This document shows, piece after piece, positions 6,898 through 15,682 of a stretch of 64,000 nucleotides of DNA. The stretch lies in NCBI RefSeq assembly GCF_002117935.1, contig NZ_BDJE01000051.1, forward strand, positions 60,670 through 124,669, in the 5' to 3' direction. The notes beneath the pieces are model-generated. The model searched no databases and was not told where the DNA came from. It saw only the letters and a program-made list of their open reading frames with translations. Each line of letters opens with the position of its first letter. The first letter of the stretch is position 1. The position numbers and the translations under genes were made by a program. Source of the stretch: Nocardioides sp. PD653-B2 (lineage in GTDB: Bacteria > Actinomycetota > Actinomycetes > Propionibacteriales > Nocardioidaceae).

Positions 6898-8559
6898 ATG
6901 AACGACGCCCTGTTCGACCGCCACCGCGAGCGACTGGAGGCCGCGGTCGCCGCGTGCGCCAGCCGGGGGTACTTCTCGGCGTACGACGAGTCGCCCTCGC
7001 CCCGGGTCTACGGCGAGACCGCGGCCGCCGACGGCAAGGCGGCGTACGACGCGTGGCTGGGCGGCGCGTTCCCGCTCACGACGCCGGGCGCCGACGGGAC
7101 CGTCTCGACCGAGCGTTCGCCGTACGGCTTCGAGCTGGGGGTGTCCTACCCGCGGGCCTCGGACGTCGACGCCCTGCTCGCGGCGGCGGCTGCCGGCATG
7201 AAGGGGTGGCGCGACGCCGGCCCGGACGGGCGGACGGGCGTGTGCCTGGAGATCCTCGCCCGGCTGCACGCACGGATCTTCGAGCTGGCCAACGCGGTGC
7301 AGCACACCAGCGGGCAGGCGTTCGTGATGGCGTTCCAGGCCGGCGGCGCGCACGCGCTCGACCGCGCGCTGGAGGCGGTCGCCTACGCGTGGACCGAGAT
7401 GACCCGCACGCCCGTGACCGCGCTGTGGGAGAAGCCCGGCCGCGGCGAGCCGCTGCGCATGGAGAAGACGTTCACCGTGGTGCCGCGCGGCATCGCGCTG
7501 GTGATCGGCTGCAACACGTTCCCGACCTGGAACTCCTGGCCGGGGCTGTTCGCCTCCCTCGTCACCGGCAACCCGGTGGTGGTCAAGCCGCACCCGGCGG
7601 CCGTGCTGCCGCTCGCCATCACGGTGCAGGTCTGCCAGGAGGTGCTGACCGAGGCGGGCTTCGACCCGAACCTGGTGACCCTCGCGGCGGAGGAGCCCGA
7701 CGACCACCTGGCCGCGACCCTCGCCACGCGACCCGAGGTGCGGCTGATCGACTTCACCGGCGGCAACGCCTTCGGCGACTGGCTGGAGGAGCACGCCCGC
7801 CAGGCGGTCGTCTTCACCGAGAAGGCCGGCGTCAACACGGTCGTCGTCGACTCGACCTCCGACTTCGGCGCGATGTGCCAGAACCTCGCCTTCTCGTTCT
7901 CGCTCTACTCCGGCCAGATGTGCACCGCGCCGCAGAACGTCTACCTGCCCGCGGCCGGCATCGCCACCGACGACGGCGTGAAGTCGCCCGCGGAGGTCGC
8001 TGCCGGCATCGGTGCGGCGCTCGACCGGCTGCTCGGCGACGACGCGCGCGCGGTCGAGCTGCTCGGCGGGATCGTCAACGACGGGGTGCTCGACCGGCTC
8101 GAGGCCGCATCGAAGCACGACGTGCTGGTGGCGTCGCGGACGGTGACGCATCCGGCGTACGACGCCGCGACGGTGCGCACTCCCACGCTGATCTCGCTCA
8201 CCGCGGAGGACTCCGACGTCTACGAGTCGGAGTGCTTCGGCCCGGTCGCCTACCTGATCGAGACCGACGGCACCGACCAGTCCGTCGAGCTGTTCCGCGA
8301 CACCGTGCAGCGCCACGGCGCGATGACGGCCGCGGTCTACTCGACCTCCGAGGAGGTCGTCGACCAGGTGCGCGAGGCGGCCCTCGACGCGGGCGTCGCG
8401 CTGTCCGAGAACCTCCTGGGCGGCGTCTTCGTCAACCAGTCCGCGGCGTTCTCCGACTTCCACGGCACCGGCGCCAACCCGGCCGCGACCGCGTCGTACA
8501 CCGACGGCGCGTACGTCGCCTCCCGGTTTCGCGTCATCCAGTCCCGCCGCCACGTGTGA
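6898..8559 (+). CDS. paaN: Phenylacetic acid degradation protein PaaN, aldehyde dehydrogenase family
   Basis: A 553-residue member of the aldehyde dehydrogenase superfamily matching PaaN across its length: RGYFSAYDESPSPRVYGE near the start, GQAFVMAFQAGG, VIGCNTFPTWN, VVVKPHP, FTEKAGVN with the general-base Glu, and SGQMCTAPQN with the nucleophile Cys342. In phenylacetate catabolism this enzyme type oxidises the aldehyde formed when the oxepin-CoA ring is opened. The ATG at 6898 follows GGGAG; the in-frame region before it is the operator. No other paa gene is in the window, so here paaN stands alone. Downstream lies a repeat array, which probably ends the unit. Confidence 0.88.
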   Translation: MNDALFDRHRERLEAAVAACASRGYFSAYDESPSPRVYGETAAADGKAAYDAWLGGAFPLTTPGADGTVSTERSPYGFELGVSYPRASDVDALLAAAAAGMKGWRDAGPDGRTGVCLEILARLHARIFELANAVQHTSGQAFVMAFQAGGAHALDRALEAVAYAWTEMTRTPVTALWEKPGRGEPLRMEKTFTVVPRGIALVIGCNTFPTWNSWPGLFASLVTGNPVVVKPHPAAVLPLAITVQVCQEVLTEAGFDPNLVTLAAEEPDDHLAATLATRPEVRLIDFTGGNAFGDWLEEHARQAVVFTEKAGVNTVVVDSTSDFGAMCQNLAFSFSLYSGQMCTAPQNVYLPAAGIATDDGVKSPAEVAAGIGAALDRLLGDDARAVELLGGIVNDGVLDRLEAASKHDVLVASRTVTHPAYDAATVRTPTLISLTAEDSDVYESECFGPVAYLIETDGTDQSVELFRDTVQRHGAMTAAVYSTSEEVVDQVREAALDAGVALSENLLGGVFVNQSAAFSDFHGTGANPAATASYTDGAYVASRFRVIQSRRHV

Positions 8560-8873
8560 TCGACGCAGTGGTGGTTTCGAGGCTCGCTCCGCTCGCACCT
8601 CAACCACCGTGTTGCGCCGGCACGTGTGATCGACGCGGTGGTGGTTTCGAGGCTCGCTCCGGTCGCACCTCAACCACCGTGTTGCGCCGGCACGTGTGAT
8701 CGACGCGGTGGTGGTTTCGAGGCTCGCTCCGGTCGCACCTCAACCACCGTGTTGCGCCGGCACGTGTGATCGACGCGGTGGTGGTTTGGAGGCTCGCTCC
8801 GCTCGCACCTCAACCACCGTGGTGCGGTGGTTGAGGTGCGAGGAGCGCCAGCGACGAGCCTCGAAACCACCGA
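8551..8873. repeat. Array of 70-bp repeats with hairpin-forming elements
   Basis: Three complete 70-bp periods and a partial fourth begin with CACGTGTGAT at 8551, 8621, 8691 and 8761, differing at only a few bases. The first copy starts inside the last codons of paaN. Each copy contains GTGGTTTCGAGG and, about 17 bases on, ACCTCAACCAC, an imperfect hairpin. The last copy is followed by a near-inverse (8826-8873: GGTTGAGGTGCGAG and GAGCCTCGAAACCACC), giving a large cruciform-capable end. No coding sequence is evident between 8560 and 8961. It resembles REP/MITE-type dispersed elements amplified in tandem; it lacks unique spacers, so it is not CRISPR. Confidence 0.85.
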
Positions 8874-8961
8874 TGAGTAAGAGAATCTCGCCAGGTCTGT
8901 CGATCTCGTGGTCCCCCGTTCGTGGAGCGGGTGACCGCACCTTCCCACCGAGGAGAACCCG

Positions 8962-10404
8962 ATGACCGACGTGAAGTCCCGCTGGCTGGCGCTCTACGTG
9001 CTCTGCCTGGGCGACCTGATGATCGTGCTCGACTCGAGCATCGTGAACGTGGCGCTGCCCTCGATCCAGTCCGACCTGGGCTTCTCCCAGCCGGCGCTGG
9101 CGTGGGTGGTCAACGCCTACCTGCTGACCTTCGGCGGGTGCCTGCTGCTCTCGGGCCGCCTCGGCGACCTGCTCGGCACCAAGCGGGTCTTCCTCGGCGG
9201 CGTCGCCTTCTTCACGGTTGCGTCCATCGCCTGCGGGCTGGCGCCGTCGTCGGAGCTGCTGGTGGTCGGCCGCGCGATCCAGGGCCTCGGGGGTGCCGCG
9301 GTCTCGGCCGTCGCCCTGGCGCTGATCCTGGGCCTCTTCACCGACCCGGCCGAGCGCGCCAAGGCGATGGGCTTCTTCGGCTTCGTGATGTCGGGCGGTG
9401 GCGCCGTCGGCGTGCTGCTCGGCGGGGTGCTGACCGGGCTCCTCTCGTGGCACTGGATCTTCCTGGTGAACGTGCCGATCGGTGTCGGGGTCTGGGTCGC
9501 CGCGACCCGCGTGCTGCCGGCCGACGACGCGATCGAGCAGCGCGGCCGGGTGGACGTGCTGGGCGCCGTGCTCGTGACCGCCGCGCTGATGCTGTCGGTC
9601 TACGGGATCGTCGACAGCGCTCCGCTGCTGATCGCCGGCAGCGTCGTCCTGCTCGCGGCCTTCGTGCTGTGGGAGTCGCGGGTGACGGAGCCGTTGGTCC
9701 CGCTGCGGCTGTTCATGCTCCGCAACGTCGTGGTGTCGCAGGTCGTCGGCGTGCTGTGGGCGGCCGCGATGTTCGCGTGGTTCTTCCTGGCGGCGCTCTA
9801 CCTCCAGCAGGTGTTGGGGTACGACGCCCTCGACGTCGGCCTCGCCTTCGTCCCGACCAGCGTGGTGATGGCGTTCTGCTCGCTGCGGGTCTCCGACAGG
9901 CTGGTGCTGCGCTTCGGCATCCGCCCGCCGCTGGTGGCGGGCCTCGCGCTGGCCGCGGCCAGCCTCGCGCTCTTCTCCCGAGCCCCGGTCGACGGCAGCT
10001 TCGCGACCGACGTGCTCCCCTCGATGCTGCTGCTCGGTGCGGGCGCCGGCATCGCGTTCAACCCGGTGCTGCTGGCCGCCATGGGTGACGTCGAGCCGCA
10101 GGAGGCCGGCCTGGCCTCGGGCGTGGTCAACACGTCGTTCATGATGGGCGGCGCGCTCGGCCTCGCGGTGCTGGTGAGCCTGTCGACCTGGCGCACGGAG
10201 TCGCTCGCCGCCGACGGGCTGGCGCGGCTCGCGGCGCTCAACGGGGGCTTCCAGCTGTCCTTCGCCGCCGGCGCGGCGTTCGCCCTCGCAGCGGCGGTCA
10301 TCGGGGGGACGTTCCTCCGGCCGAAGCCGATGGCCGTGGCCGCGCACGGCGGCCCGGCCGCGGACGCCGTACCCGACGAGGAGCCCTGCCCCGACGTCGC
10401 CTGA
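8962..10404 (+). CDS. MFS transporter, DHA2 (14-helix) drug:proton antiporter type
   Basis: A 480-residue integral membrane protein with about 14 hydrophobic segments. Helix 1 carries LDSSIVNVALPSIQ, the DHA2 motif D1 pattern, and the loop after helix 2 has SGRLGDLLGTKR (motif A). The motif-C region reads GGGAVGVLLGGVLTGL. These exporters extrude hydrophobic or cationic compounds using the proton gradient. GAGGAGAACCCG directly precedes the ATG at 8962. The amidohydrolase starts 24 bp after its stop, so the two may be transcribed together. The Ala/Pro-rich tail after the last helix is cytoplasmic. Substrate unknown. Confidence 0.9.
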   Translation: MTDVKSRWLALYVLCLGDLMIVLDSSIVNVALPSIQSDLGFSQPALAWVVNAYLLTFGGCLLLSGRLGDLLGTKRVFLGGVAFFTVASIACGLAPSSELLVVGRAIQGLGGAAVSAVALALILGLFTDPAERAKAMGFFGFVMSGGGAVGVLLGGVLTGLLSWHWIFLVNVPIGVGVWVAATRVLPADDAIEQRGRVDVLGAVLVTAALMLSVYGIVDSAPLLIAGSVVLLAAFVLWESRVTEPLVPLRLFMLRNVVVSQVVGVLWAAAMFAWFFLAALYLQQVLGYDALDVGLAFVPTSVVMAFCSLRVSDRLVLRFGIRPPLVAGLALAAASLALFSRAPVDGSFATDVLPSMLLLGAGAGIAFNPVLLAAMGDVEPQEAGLASGVVNTSFMMGGALGLAVLVSLSTWRTESLAADGLARLAALNGGFQLSFAAGAAFALAAAVIGGTFLRPKPMAVAAHGGPAADAVPDEEPCPDVA

Positions 10405-10428
10405 CCCGGGCCCGTTAGCGTGCGGGGG

Positions 10429-11943
10429 GTGACGAGCATCCTCATCCGCAACGCCCGCGTCGTCCCGCTCGGGGACGGCGAGCGAGGCGTCGACCGACCC
10501 GTGGACATCGCCGTCGAGCAGGGCGTCGTGACCGCGGTCGGGACCGGTCTCGACCGGCCGGACGGCGTCGACGAGGTCGACGCCGGCGGCCGTTGGGTGA
10601 TCCCGGGCCTGTGGGACCAGCACGTGCACATGGCGCAGTGGACCCTGACCTCGGGCCGGCTCGACCTGGCGCCGGCCAAGTCGCCCGAGCAGGCGCTGCG
10701 GCTCGTGGCCGAGCGGGTGGCGGAGTACCCCGACCTGCCCGTCATCGGGTGGGGCCACCGCTCCGGCATCTGGGACCGCGACGTCACGGTGTCGGAGCTC
10801 GACGCGGTCACCGGCGACACCGCGGTGGTCCTGATCAGCGGCGACGGCCACCACGCCTGGCTGAACACGATCGCCTTGATGCACCTCGCGATGCCGGTCC
10901 GCGACTCGGTCGTCCGCGAGGCCGAGTGGTTCGCGGCCTACCCGCGCCTCGCGAGCCTGGTCGGCACCGACGGCACGTCACCCGAGGCCTACCGCCGCAC
11001 GCTCGACTTCGCCGCGGCCAAGGGGATCGTCGGGTTCACCGACTTCGAGTTCGGCAGCGGGCCGATGGACTGGGTCGAGCGCTGGGCGGGGTGCGACGTG
11101 CTGCGGGTGCGCGCGGCGACGTACGACCAGCACCTCGACGACGTCATCGCCCTCGGGCTGCGCACCGGCGACACCCTGCCGGGCTGCGACGACCGGGCGA
11201 CGATGGGCCCCCTCAAGATCATCAGCGACGGCTCGCTGAACACCCGTACGGCGTGGTGCTGCGAGCCGTACGGCGACGCGCACCGGCTGGAGTACCCCGC
11301 CGGTCAGCCCAACCTCTCCGGCGACGAGCTGCGCGCGCTCCTCGGCAAGGCGCACGCGGGCGGCCTCGAGGTCGCCACGCACGCGATCGGGGACGCCGCG
11401 GTCGCGGAGGCGCTCGCGTCGTACGCCGCGACCGGCGCCCGCGGGTCGATCGAGCACGCGCAGCTGGCCAACCGGGCCGACATCCGGAGGATGGCCGAGC
11501 TCGGCATCCGGGCCAGCGTGCAGCCGGCGCACCTGCTCGACGACCGCGACCTCACCGAGAAGATCTGGGGGGAGCGCTCGGAGCGCTGCTTCGCGTTCCG
11601 CTGGATGCTCGACGACGGCGTCGAGCTCGCCCTCGGGTCCGACGCGCCGGTCTCGCCGCTCGACCCCTGGCTGGCCATCGCGGCCGCCGTGCACCGCAGC
11701 GACGACGAGCGCGACCCGTGGCACGGCGAGCAGGCGCTGACCACGCGCGAGGCGCTGGCCGCGTCGGTCGACGGGCAGCCGACGGTGGCGCCCGGCTCCC
11801 GCGGCGACCTGGTGCTCCTCGACCACGACCCGCTGCTGCGCGACCACGACCAGCAGGACACCGCCGCGCTCGGGCAGGCGCTGCGGGGGATGGGGAGCGC
11901 CCTCACGCTCGTGGCCGGGTCCGTCGTCCACACGGCCTGGTGA
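10429..11943 (+). CDS. Amidohydrolase, YtcJ/Amidohydro_3 family
   Basis: A metal-dependent hydrolase of 504 residues. The HxH ligands are in GLWDQHVHM, the family pattern ISDGSLNTRTAWC is present (DGSLxxRTA), followed by THAIGDAAV, EHAQL and GSDAPVSPLDPW, which supply the remaining His and Asp ligands. Substrates of YtcJ-like enzymes are N-substituted formamides or cyclic amides, rarely established. GTG at 10429 is favoured: TAGCGT at 10416-10421 is followed by seven bases, the spacing of a leaderless start; GTG at 10420 would add three codons. It follows the MFS gene closely, so uptake or export and hydrolysis of one compound may be linked (inference). Confidence 0.88.
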   Translation: MTSILIRNARVVPLGDGERGVDRPVDIAVEQGVVTAVGTGLDRPDGVDEVDAGGRWVIPGLWDQHVHMAQWTLTSGRLDLAPAKSPEQALRLVAERVAEYPDLPVIGWGHRSGIWDRDVTVSELDAVTGDTAVVLISGDGHHAWLNTIALMHLAMPVRDSVVREAEWFAAYPRLASLVGTDGTSPEAYRRTLDFAAAKGIVGFTDFEFGSGPMDWVERWAGCDVLRVRAATYDQHLDDVIALGLRTGDTLPGCDDRATMGPLKIISDGSLNTRTAWCCEPYGDAHRLEYPAGQPNLSGDELRALLGKAHAGGLEVATHAIGDAAVAEALASYAATGARGSIEHAQLANRADIRRMAELGIRASVQPAHLLDDRDLTEKIWGERSERCFAFRWMLDDGVELALGSDAPVSPLDPWLAIAAAVHRSDDERDPWHGEQALTTREALAASVDGQPTVAPGSRGDLVLLDHDPLLRDHDQQDTAALGQALRGMGSALTLVAGSVVHTAW

Positions 11944-11955
11944 CGGGCGGACCCG

Positions 11956-12390
11956 TCAGCCGGTGACCGCTCGGACGAGCTCCTGGAGCTCGGGCAGGGC
12001 CGCCGCCTCGGTGAGCGCGGCCTCGAGGGCCGCGTCGTGGGCCGGCCGGGTCCGGGTCAGCGCCGTGCGGCCGGCCGGGGTCAGCTCCGTGTAGATGCCG
12101 CGCCGGTCGTCGGCGCACAGGATGCGCGTGAGCAGGCCGCGTTCCTCGAGCCGGTTGACCAGCCGGGTCGCGGCGCTGGGGGAGAGCCCGGCCGCGCGGG
12201 CGAGCTGCGCCATCCGCAGGTGCCAGCCGTCCTGACGAGACAGCGCGTCCATGACCGTGAACTCGACGACCGACAGGCCGTGGGCGTCGCGCAGCGCCTT
12301 CTCCAGGCTCGTCTCGATGAGCTGGTGCATCGCGGCCAGGCGTCGCCACCCCTGGGCGCGGACCTCGACGGCCTGATCGCTGATCGCCAT
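11956..12390 (-). CDS. MarR-family transcriptional regulator
   Basis: A 144-residue winged-helix protein. MHQLIETSLEKALRDAHGLSVVEFTVMDALS forms the N-terminal dimer helices, RMAQLARAAGLSPSAATRLVNRLEERGLLTR the recognition helix-turn-helix, and CADDRRGIYTELTPAG the wing, as in MarR. The ATG at 12390 is used because the upstream codons have no counterpart in the family. It is divergent from an MFS exporter, and a perfect inverted repeat sits between them, so it most likely represses the exporter and itself until a ligand binds. Ligand unknown. Confidence 0.9.
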   Translation of the reverse strand: MAISDQAVEVRAQGWRRLAAMHQLIETSLEKALRDAHGLSVVEFTVMDALSRQDGWHLRMAQLARAAGLSPSAATRLVNRLEERGLLTRILCADDRRGIYTELTPAGRTALTRTRPAHDAALEAALTEAAALPELQELVRAVTG

Positions 12391-12422
12391 GGGGCCACTA
12401 TACCAGCGATTTGCAATAGACC

Positions 12423-12451
12423 GCGTGTGCAACTAATTTGGTTGCACACGC
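12423..12451. promoter_or_regulatory. Probable MarR operator between the regulator and MFS gene
   Basis: GCGTGTGCAAC (12423-12433) and GTTGCACACGC (12441-12451) are exact inverses separated by seven AT-rich bases. TTGCAA also occurs at 12411-12416, nearer the marR start. The size and position suit a MarR dimer controlling both divergent genes. Confidence 0.7.
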
Positions 12452-12479
12452 TGGATACCCCCTGCACGAAACGGAGCAC

Positions 12480-13700
12480 ATGTTGAAACCCGGACTGCTC
12501 GCCCTCGCTGTCGGAGGGTTCGGCATCGGCCTGACCGAGTTCGTGATCGCCGGGCTCCTCCCCGAGGTCGCCGCCGACTTCGCCGTCTCGGAGGCCAGCG
12601 CCGGGTGGCTGATCTCGGGCTACGCGCTGAGCGTCGCGGTCGGGGCTGTGGGTCTCACCGCCGCCGTGACCCGGCTGCCGCGCAAGCCGGTCCTGCTCGG
12701 CCTGATGGTCCTCTTCATCGTGGGCAACCTGCTCTCCGCCGTCGCCGAGACCTACGCCCTCATGCTCGCCGGCCGGGTCATCGCCGCGCTCTGCCACGGC
12801 GCGTTCTTCGGGATCGGCGCGGTGGTGGCCGCGGACCTGGTCGCCCCCGAGAAGCGGGCCAGCGCGATTGCGCTCATGTTCGGTGGCCTGACCATCGCCA
12901 ACGTGCTCGGCGTCCCGGCCGGGACCCTGCTCGGTCAGCAGCTGGGCTGGCGCGCGACCTTCTGGGCGATCACCGGGATCGGCGTCCTGGCGTTCGTCGC
13001 GATCGCCCTGCTGGTGCCGAGCGTGACCGAGCGCGCCAAGGCCGCTCCCGGGAGCCTGCTGCGCGAGCTGGCGGCCTTCCGCAACGGACAGGTCTGGCTC
13101 TCGCTGACGGTCACGGTCCTGGGCTTCGGCGGCATGTTCGGCGCCTTCACCTACATCGCCTACACGCTCACCTCCGTGAGCGGGTTCGCGGCCGGCTCGG
13201 TCCCCTGGCTCCTGGTCCTCTTCGGCGCCGGGCTCTTCGTCGGCAACGCCCTCGGCGGCCGAGCGGCCAACGTCTCGGTCCCGCGCACGCTCCTCGTGGT
13301 CCTGGCCGCGTTGACGCTCGTGATGGTCTTCTTCGCACTCACGGCCGCGTCGCAGCTCGCCACGATCGCGTCCCTGGTCCTGATGGGTGCCTTCGGCTTC
13401 GCCACCGTGCCCGGGCTCCAGATGCGGATCATGGCGTACGCCGGCGCGGCGCCGACGCTCGCGAGCGGCGCCAACATCGCGGCGTTCAACGTCGGCAACG
13501 CCCTCGGCGCGTGGCTCGGCGGCCTGGCGATCGCGGCGGGGCTGGGCTACACCGCGCCGCTCTGGGTGGGCGCGGCCCTCGCGGCCACCGCCCTGGCCGT
13601 GCTGGTGCTCGCCGAGCTGCTGGCCGGGCGTCAGTCCTCGGTCAGCATCCCCAGCAGCAGGTCGGCCACGGCCGCCTGCTCGACCGCGAACGGGTGGTAG
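12480..13700 (+). CDS. MFS transporter, DHA1 (12-helix) type, AraJ/Cmx-like
   Basis: A 406-residue exporter with 12 hydrophobic segments. The start MLKPGLLALAVGGFGIGLTEFVIAGLLPE and the motif GLTIANVLGVPAGTLLGQQLGWRATFW are typical of the AraJ/NepI/chloramphenicol-exporter group. The ATG at 12480 is chosen as the family start; ACGGAG lies just upstream. Divergent from marR and probably its target. The last 23 codons (SVSIPSSRSATAAC...) overlap the 3' end of the convergent SGNH hydrolase gene by 70 bp and look like antisense of that gene, so this tail is probably not conserved. Confidence 0.9.
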   Translation: MLKPGLLALAVGGFGIGLTEFVIAGLLPEVAADFAVSEASAGWLISGYALSVAVGAVGLTAAVTRLPRKPVLLGLMVLFIVGNLLSAVAETYALMLAGRVIAALCHGAFFGIGAVVAADLVAPEKRASAIALMFGGLTIANVLGVPAGTLLGQQLGWRATFWAITGIGVLAFVAIALLVPSVTERAKAAPGSLLRELAAFRNGQVWLSLTVTVLGFGGMFGAFTYIAYTLTSVSGFAAGSVPWLLVLFGAGLFVGNALGGRAANVSVPRTLLVVLAALTLVMVFFALTAASQLATIASLVLMGAFGFATVPGLQMRIMAYAGAAPTLASGANIAAFNVGNALGAWLGGLAIAAGLGYTAPLWVGAALAATALAVLVLAELLAGRQSSVSIPSSRSATAACSTANGW

Positions 13701-14533
13701 GCGAGCGCCTCGTTGGCGGTCGTGACGCGCCCGTTGATCCACGGGTCGGCCGCGCAGATGTCGTGGCCGGTGCTGGGTGCCCAGAGGTCGAGGTAGTCGG
13801 CCCGTGCGTCGTCGGCGGCGAGGCGGACGGCGCGGGCCAGGCCCTGGTTGACGGCGCGGGCGAACGGGTAGTCGCCCGCCGCGAGCGGCAGCAGGTCGCA
13901 GGTGCCGGACTCCGGCACGATCTGCGGGTAGCCGACGACCACGATCCGCGCGTGGGGTGAGCGGTCCCGGACCGCGGCAACGACGCCGGCGACGTTGCGC
14001 CGGATGTCAGCGAGCGTCGCGGCGGTGTCGGCCTCCGGATACGCGGCCGTGCACGGCGCCCCCGCCGGGTCCGCGACCGCGAGCTGGGTGCACCGGCCGA
14101 GCAGGGTCGCGAACAGCGCGTGGTCGTTGCCCCCGAGGCCGATCGTGACCAGGTCGGTGGCCCGCGACAGCGCGTCGAGCTGCGGCGGCACGGACCCGCC
14201 CCGGCCGGTCTGCGGCGTGGTCGCGTTCTGGGTGGCGGCGCCGCTGCAGCTGACGTCGGTCAGCGTGGTGCCGGGCATCGCCTCGGCGACCAGCGCGGGG
14301 TAATTCACCCCGGAGCGCAGGCACAGGTTCGAGGTGTCCGTCGGCGGCACCAGCGGCGCGGCGGTGTAGGAGTCGCCGAGCGCGACGTACTGGTCGTACG
14401 CCGCGGGCGCGCCCGTGGGCGACCCCGTCGCCCGCGCCGGCCCGGGCGCGGGCTCGTCGGCGTCGCCCGCCCAGCAGCCGGACGTCAGGGCGATCGTCAG
14501 CGCCAGGACGGCGGCGGGCAGGAGGCGGGGCAT
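13631..14533 (-). CDS. SGNH/GDSL-family secreted esterase or lipase, lipoprotein
   Basis: A 300-residue secreted hydrolase. A signal peptide ends at SGC (Cys20), giving a probable lipoprotein. The SGNH blocks are ALGDSYTAAP (nucleophile Ser), a Gly in SCSGAATQN, GLGGNDHAL (oxyanion Asn) and the C-terminal His in EALAYHPF. Paired Cys residues (NLCLRSG, VSCSG, GRCTQ, APCTA, GTCDLL, DICAAD) match the disulfide-rich Streptomyces lipase-type SGNH enzymes. GGAGGA abuts the ATG and TACGGT lies seven bases upstream of it, so it may be leaderless. Its 3' end overlaps the MFS gene. Confidence 0.87.
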   Translation of the reverse strand: MPRLLPAAVLALTIALTSGCWAGDADEPAPGPARATGSPTGAPAAYDQYVALGDSYTAAPLVPPTDTSNLCLRSGVNYPALVAEAMPGTTLTDVSCSGAATQNATTPQTGRGGSVPPQLDALSRATDLVTIGLGGNDHALFATLLGRCTQLAVADPAGAPCTAAYPEADTAATLADIRRNVAGVVAAVRDRSPHARIVVVGYPQIVPESGTCDLLPLAAGDYPFARAVNQGLARAVRLAADDARADYLDLWAPSTGHDICAADPWINGRVTTANEALAYHPFAVEQAAVADLLLGMLTED

Positions 14534-14602
14534 TCCTCCGACCGTACGGTGGTGTCCGAGTCCACACGCCGTGCGGGTGGACGACCCGGTGAGGATGGGG
14601 AC

Positions 14603-15559
14603 ATGACCGAGACCGCGGGTCCCGAGGAGCCGACCGGCAACGAGTCGCTGGTGACCGTCGTGGTCGCGCTGCTGGCCAACGGCCTGCTCGCGATCGCGAA
14701 GTCGGTGGCCGCCGTCGTGACCGGCTCCGCCTCGATGGTCGCGGAGGCCGCGCACTCGTGGTCCGACACGGGCAACGAGGTGTTCCTGCTGGTCGCGGAG
14801 CGCCGGGGTGCGCGGCCGCGCGACGCCGAGCACCCGCGCGGCTACGGCCGGTCGACGTACATCTGGTCACTGGTCGCGGCGTTCGGCCTCTTCTCCGCGG
14901 GCGCCGTCGTCTCGGTCTGGCACGGGGTGACCCAGCTCGCGGCGGACGAGGCCGAGACGAGCTTCCTGATCAACTACGTCGTCCTCGGCATCGCGCTCGT
15001 GCTCGAGGGAACGTCGTTCCTCCAGGCGGCCCGCCAGGTGCGCGGTGCGGCCGAGCGCTTCGGCATGCGCCCGCTGCGCTACGTGACCCGGACGTCGAAC
15101 CCGACCCTGCGCGCGGTGTTCTTCGAGGACTTCTCCGCGCTGCTCGGGATCCTGCTCGCCGGCTGCGCCATCGCGCTGCACCAGCTCACCGGTGACCCCG
15201 TCTTCGACGCGCTCGGCTCGATCGCGGTCGGGGTGCTGCTGGCGTTCGTCGCGGTCTTCCTGATGAGCCGCAACATGGACTACCTGCTGGGGGAGGGACT
15301 GACCCCCGAGGTCCGGTCGCGGGTGATCGCCGCGGTGCTCGAGCACCCGGAGATCGACAAGCTGACCTACCTCCACGTCGAGTACGTCGGTCCGCAGCGG
15401 ATGTTTGTCGTCGCCGCGGTCGACCTGGTCGGCGACGACCCCGAGTCACACCTCGCCGTACGCCTGCAGCGCGTCGAGAGCGACATCGAGCAGAACCCGC
15501 TGATCGAGGATGCCGTCCTCACGCTCGCGCTGCCGGACGCGGAGCCGCTCACCCCCTGA
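14603..15559 (+). CDS. Cation diffusion facilitator (CDF) family metal transporter
   Basis: A 318-residue efflux protein for divalent metals (zinc, cobalt, iron or manganese). It has six membrane segments and a cytoplasmic C-terminal domain (about 230-318). HSWSDTGNE in helix 2 and EDFSALLG in helix 5 supply the metal-site residues of the transport site. The intervening HPRGYGRSTYIWSL is characteristic of the CDF group. GAGGAT lies six bases before the ATG, a leaderless-type context. It is divergent from the SGNH lipoprotein gene across 69 bp. Metal specificity cannot be read with confidence. Confidence 0.88.
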   Translation: MTETAGPEEPTGNESLVTVVVALLANGLLAIAKSVAAVVTGSASMVAEAAHSWSDTGNEVFLLVAERRGARPRDAEHPRGYGRSTYIWSLVAAFGLFSAGAVVSVWHGVTQLAADEAETSFLINYVVLGIALVLEGTSFLQAARQVRGAAERFGMRPLRYVTRTSNPTLRAVFFEDFSALLGILLAGCAIALHQLTGDPVFDALGSIAVGVLLAFVAVFLMSRNMDYLLGEGLTPEVRSRVIAAVLEHPEIDKLTYLHVEYVGPQRMFVVAAVDLVGDDPESHLAVRLQRVESDIEQNPLIEDAVLTLALPDAEPLTP

Positions 15560-15682
15560 GCTCTCGGGGGAACCGACCCTCAGCCCGGGTCGATCACGTC
15601 CGACCGCGGTCGAGGTGGCCACGCCGACCTGATCCGCGAGTCCGTCGACGGCCTCGTGGGCGAGGACCCGCCGCCCTGACCG

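Noticed and set aside
8551..8873. Possible CRISPR array
   Set aside because: The units are contiguous 70-bp repeats with no unique spacers, and no cas gene is present.
8740..10884. A 714-codon leftward open frame opposite the MFS and amidohydrolase genes
   Set aside because: Antisense shadow full of His, Arg and Gly without a fold; the forward genes are clearly real.
15560..15679. In-frame open stretch after the CDF stop (ending GLVGEDPPP)
   Set aside because: It has no plausible start codon or ribosome site and is too short to call a gene or remnant.
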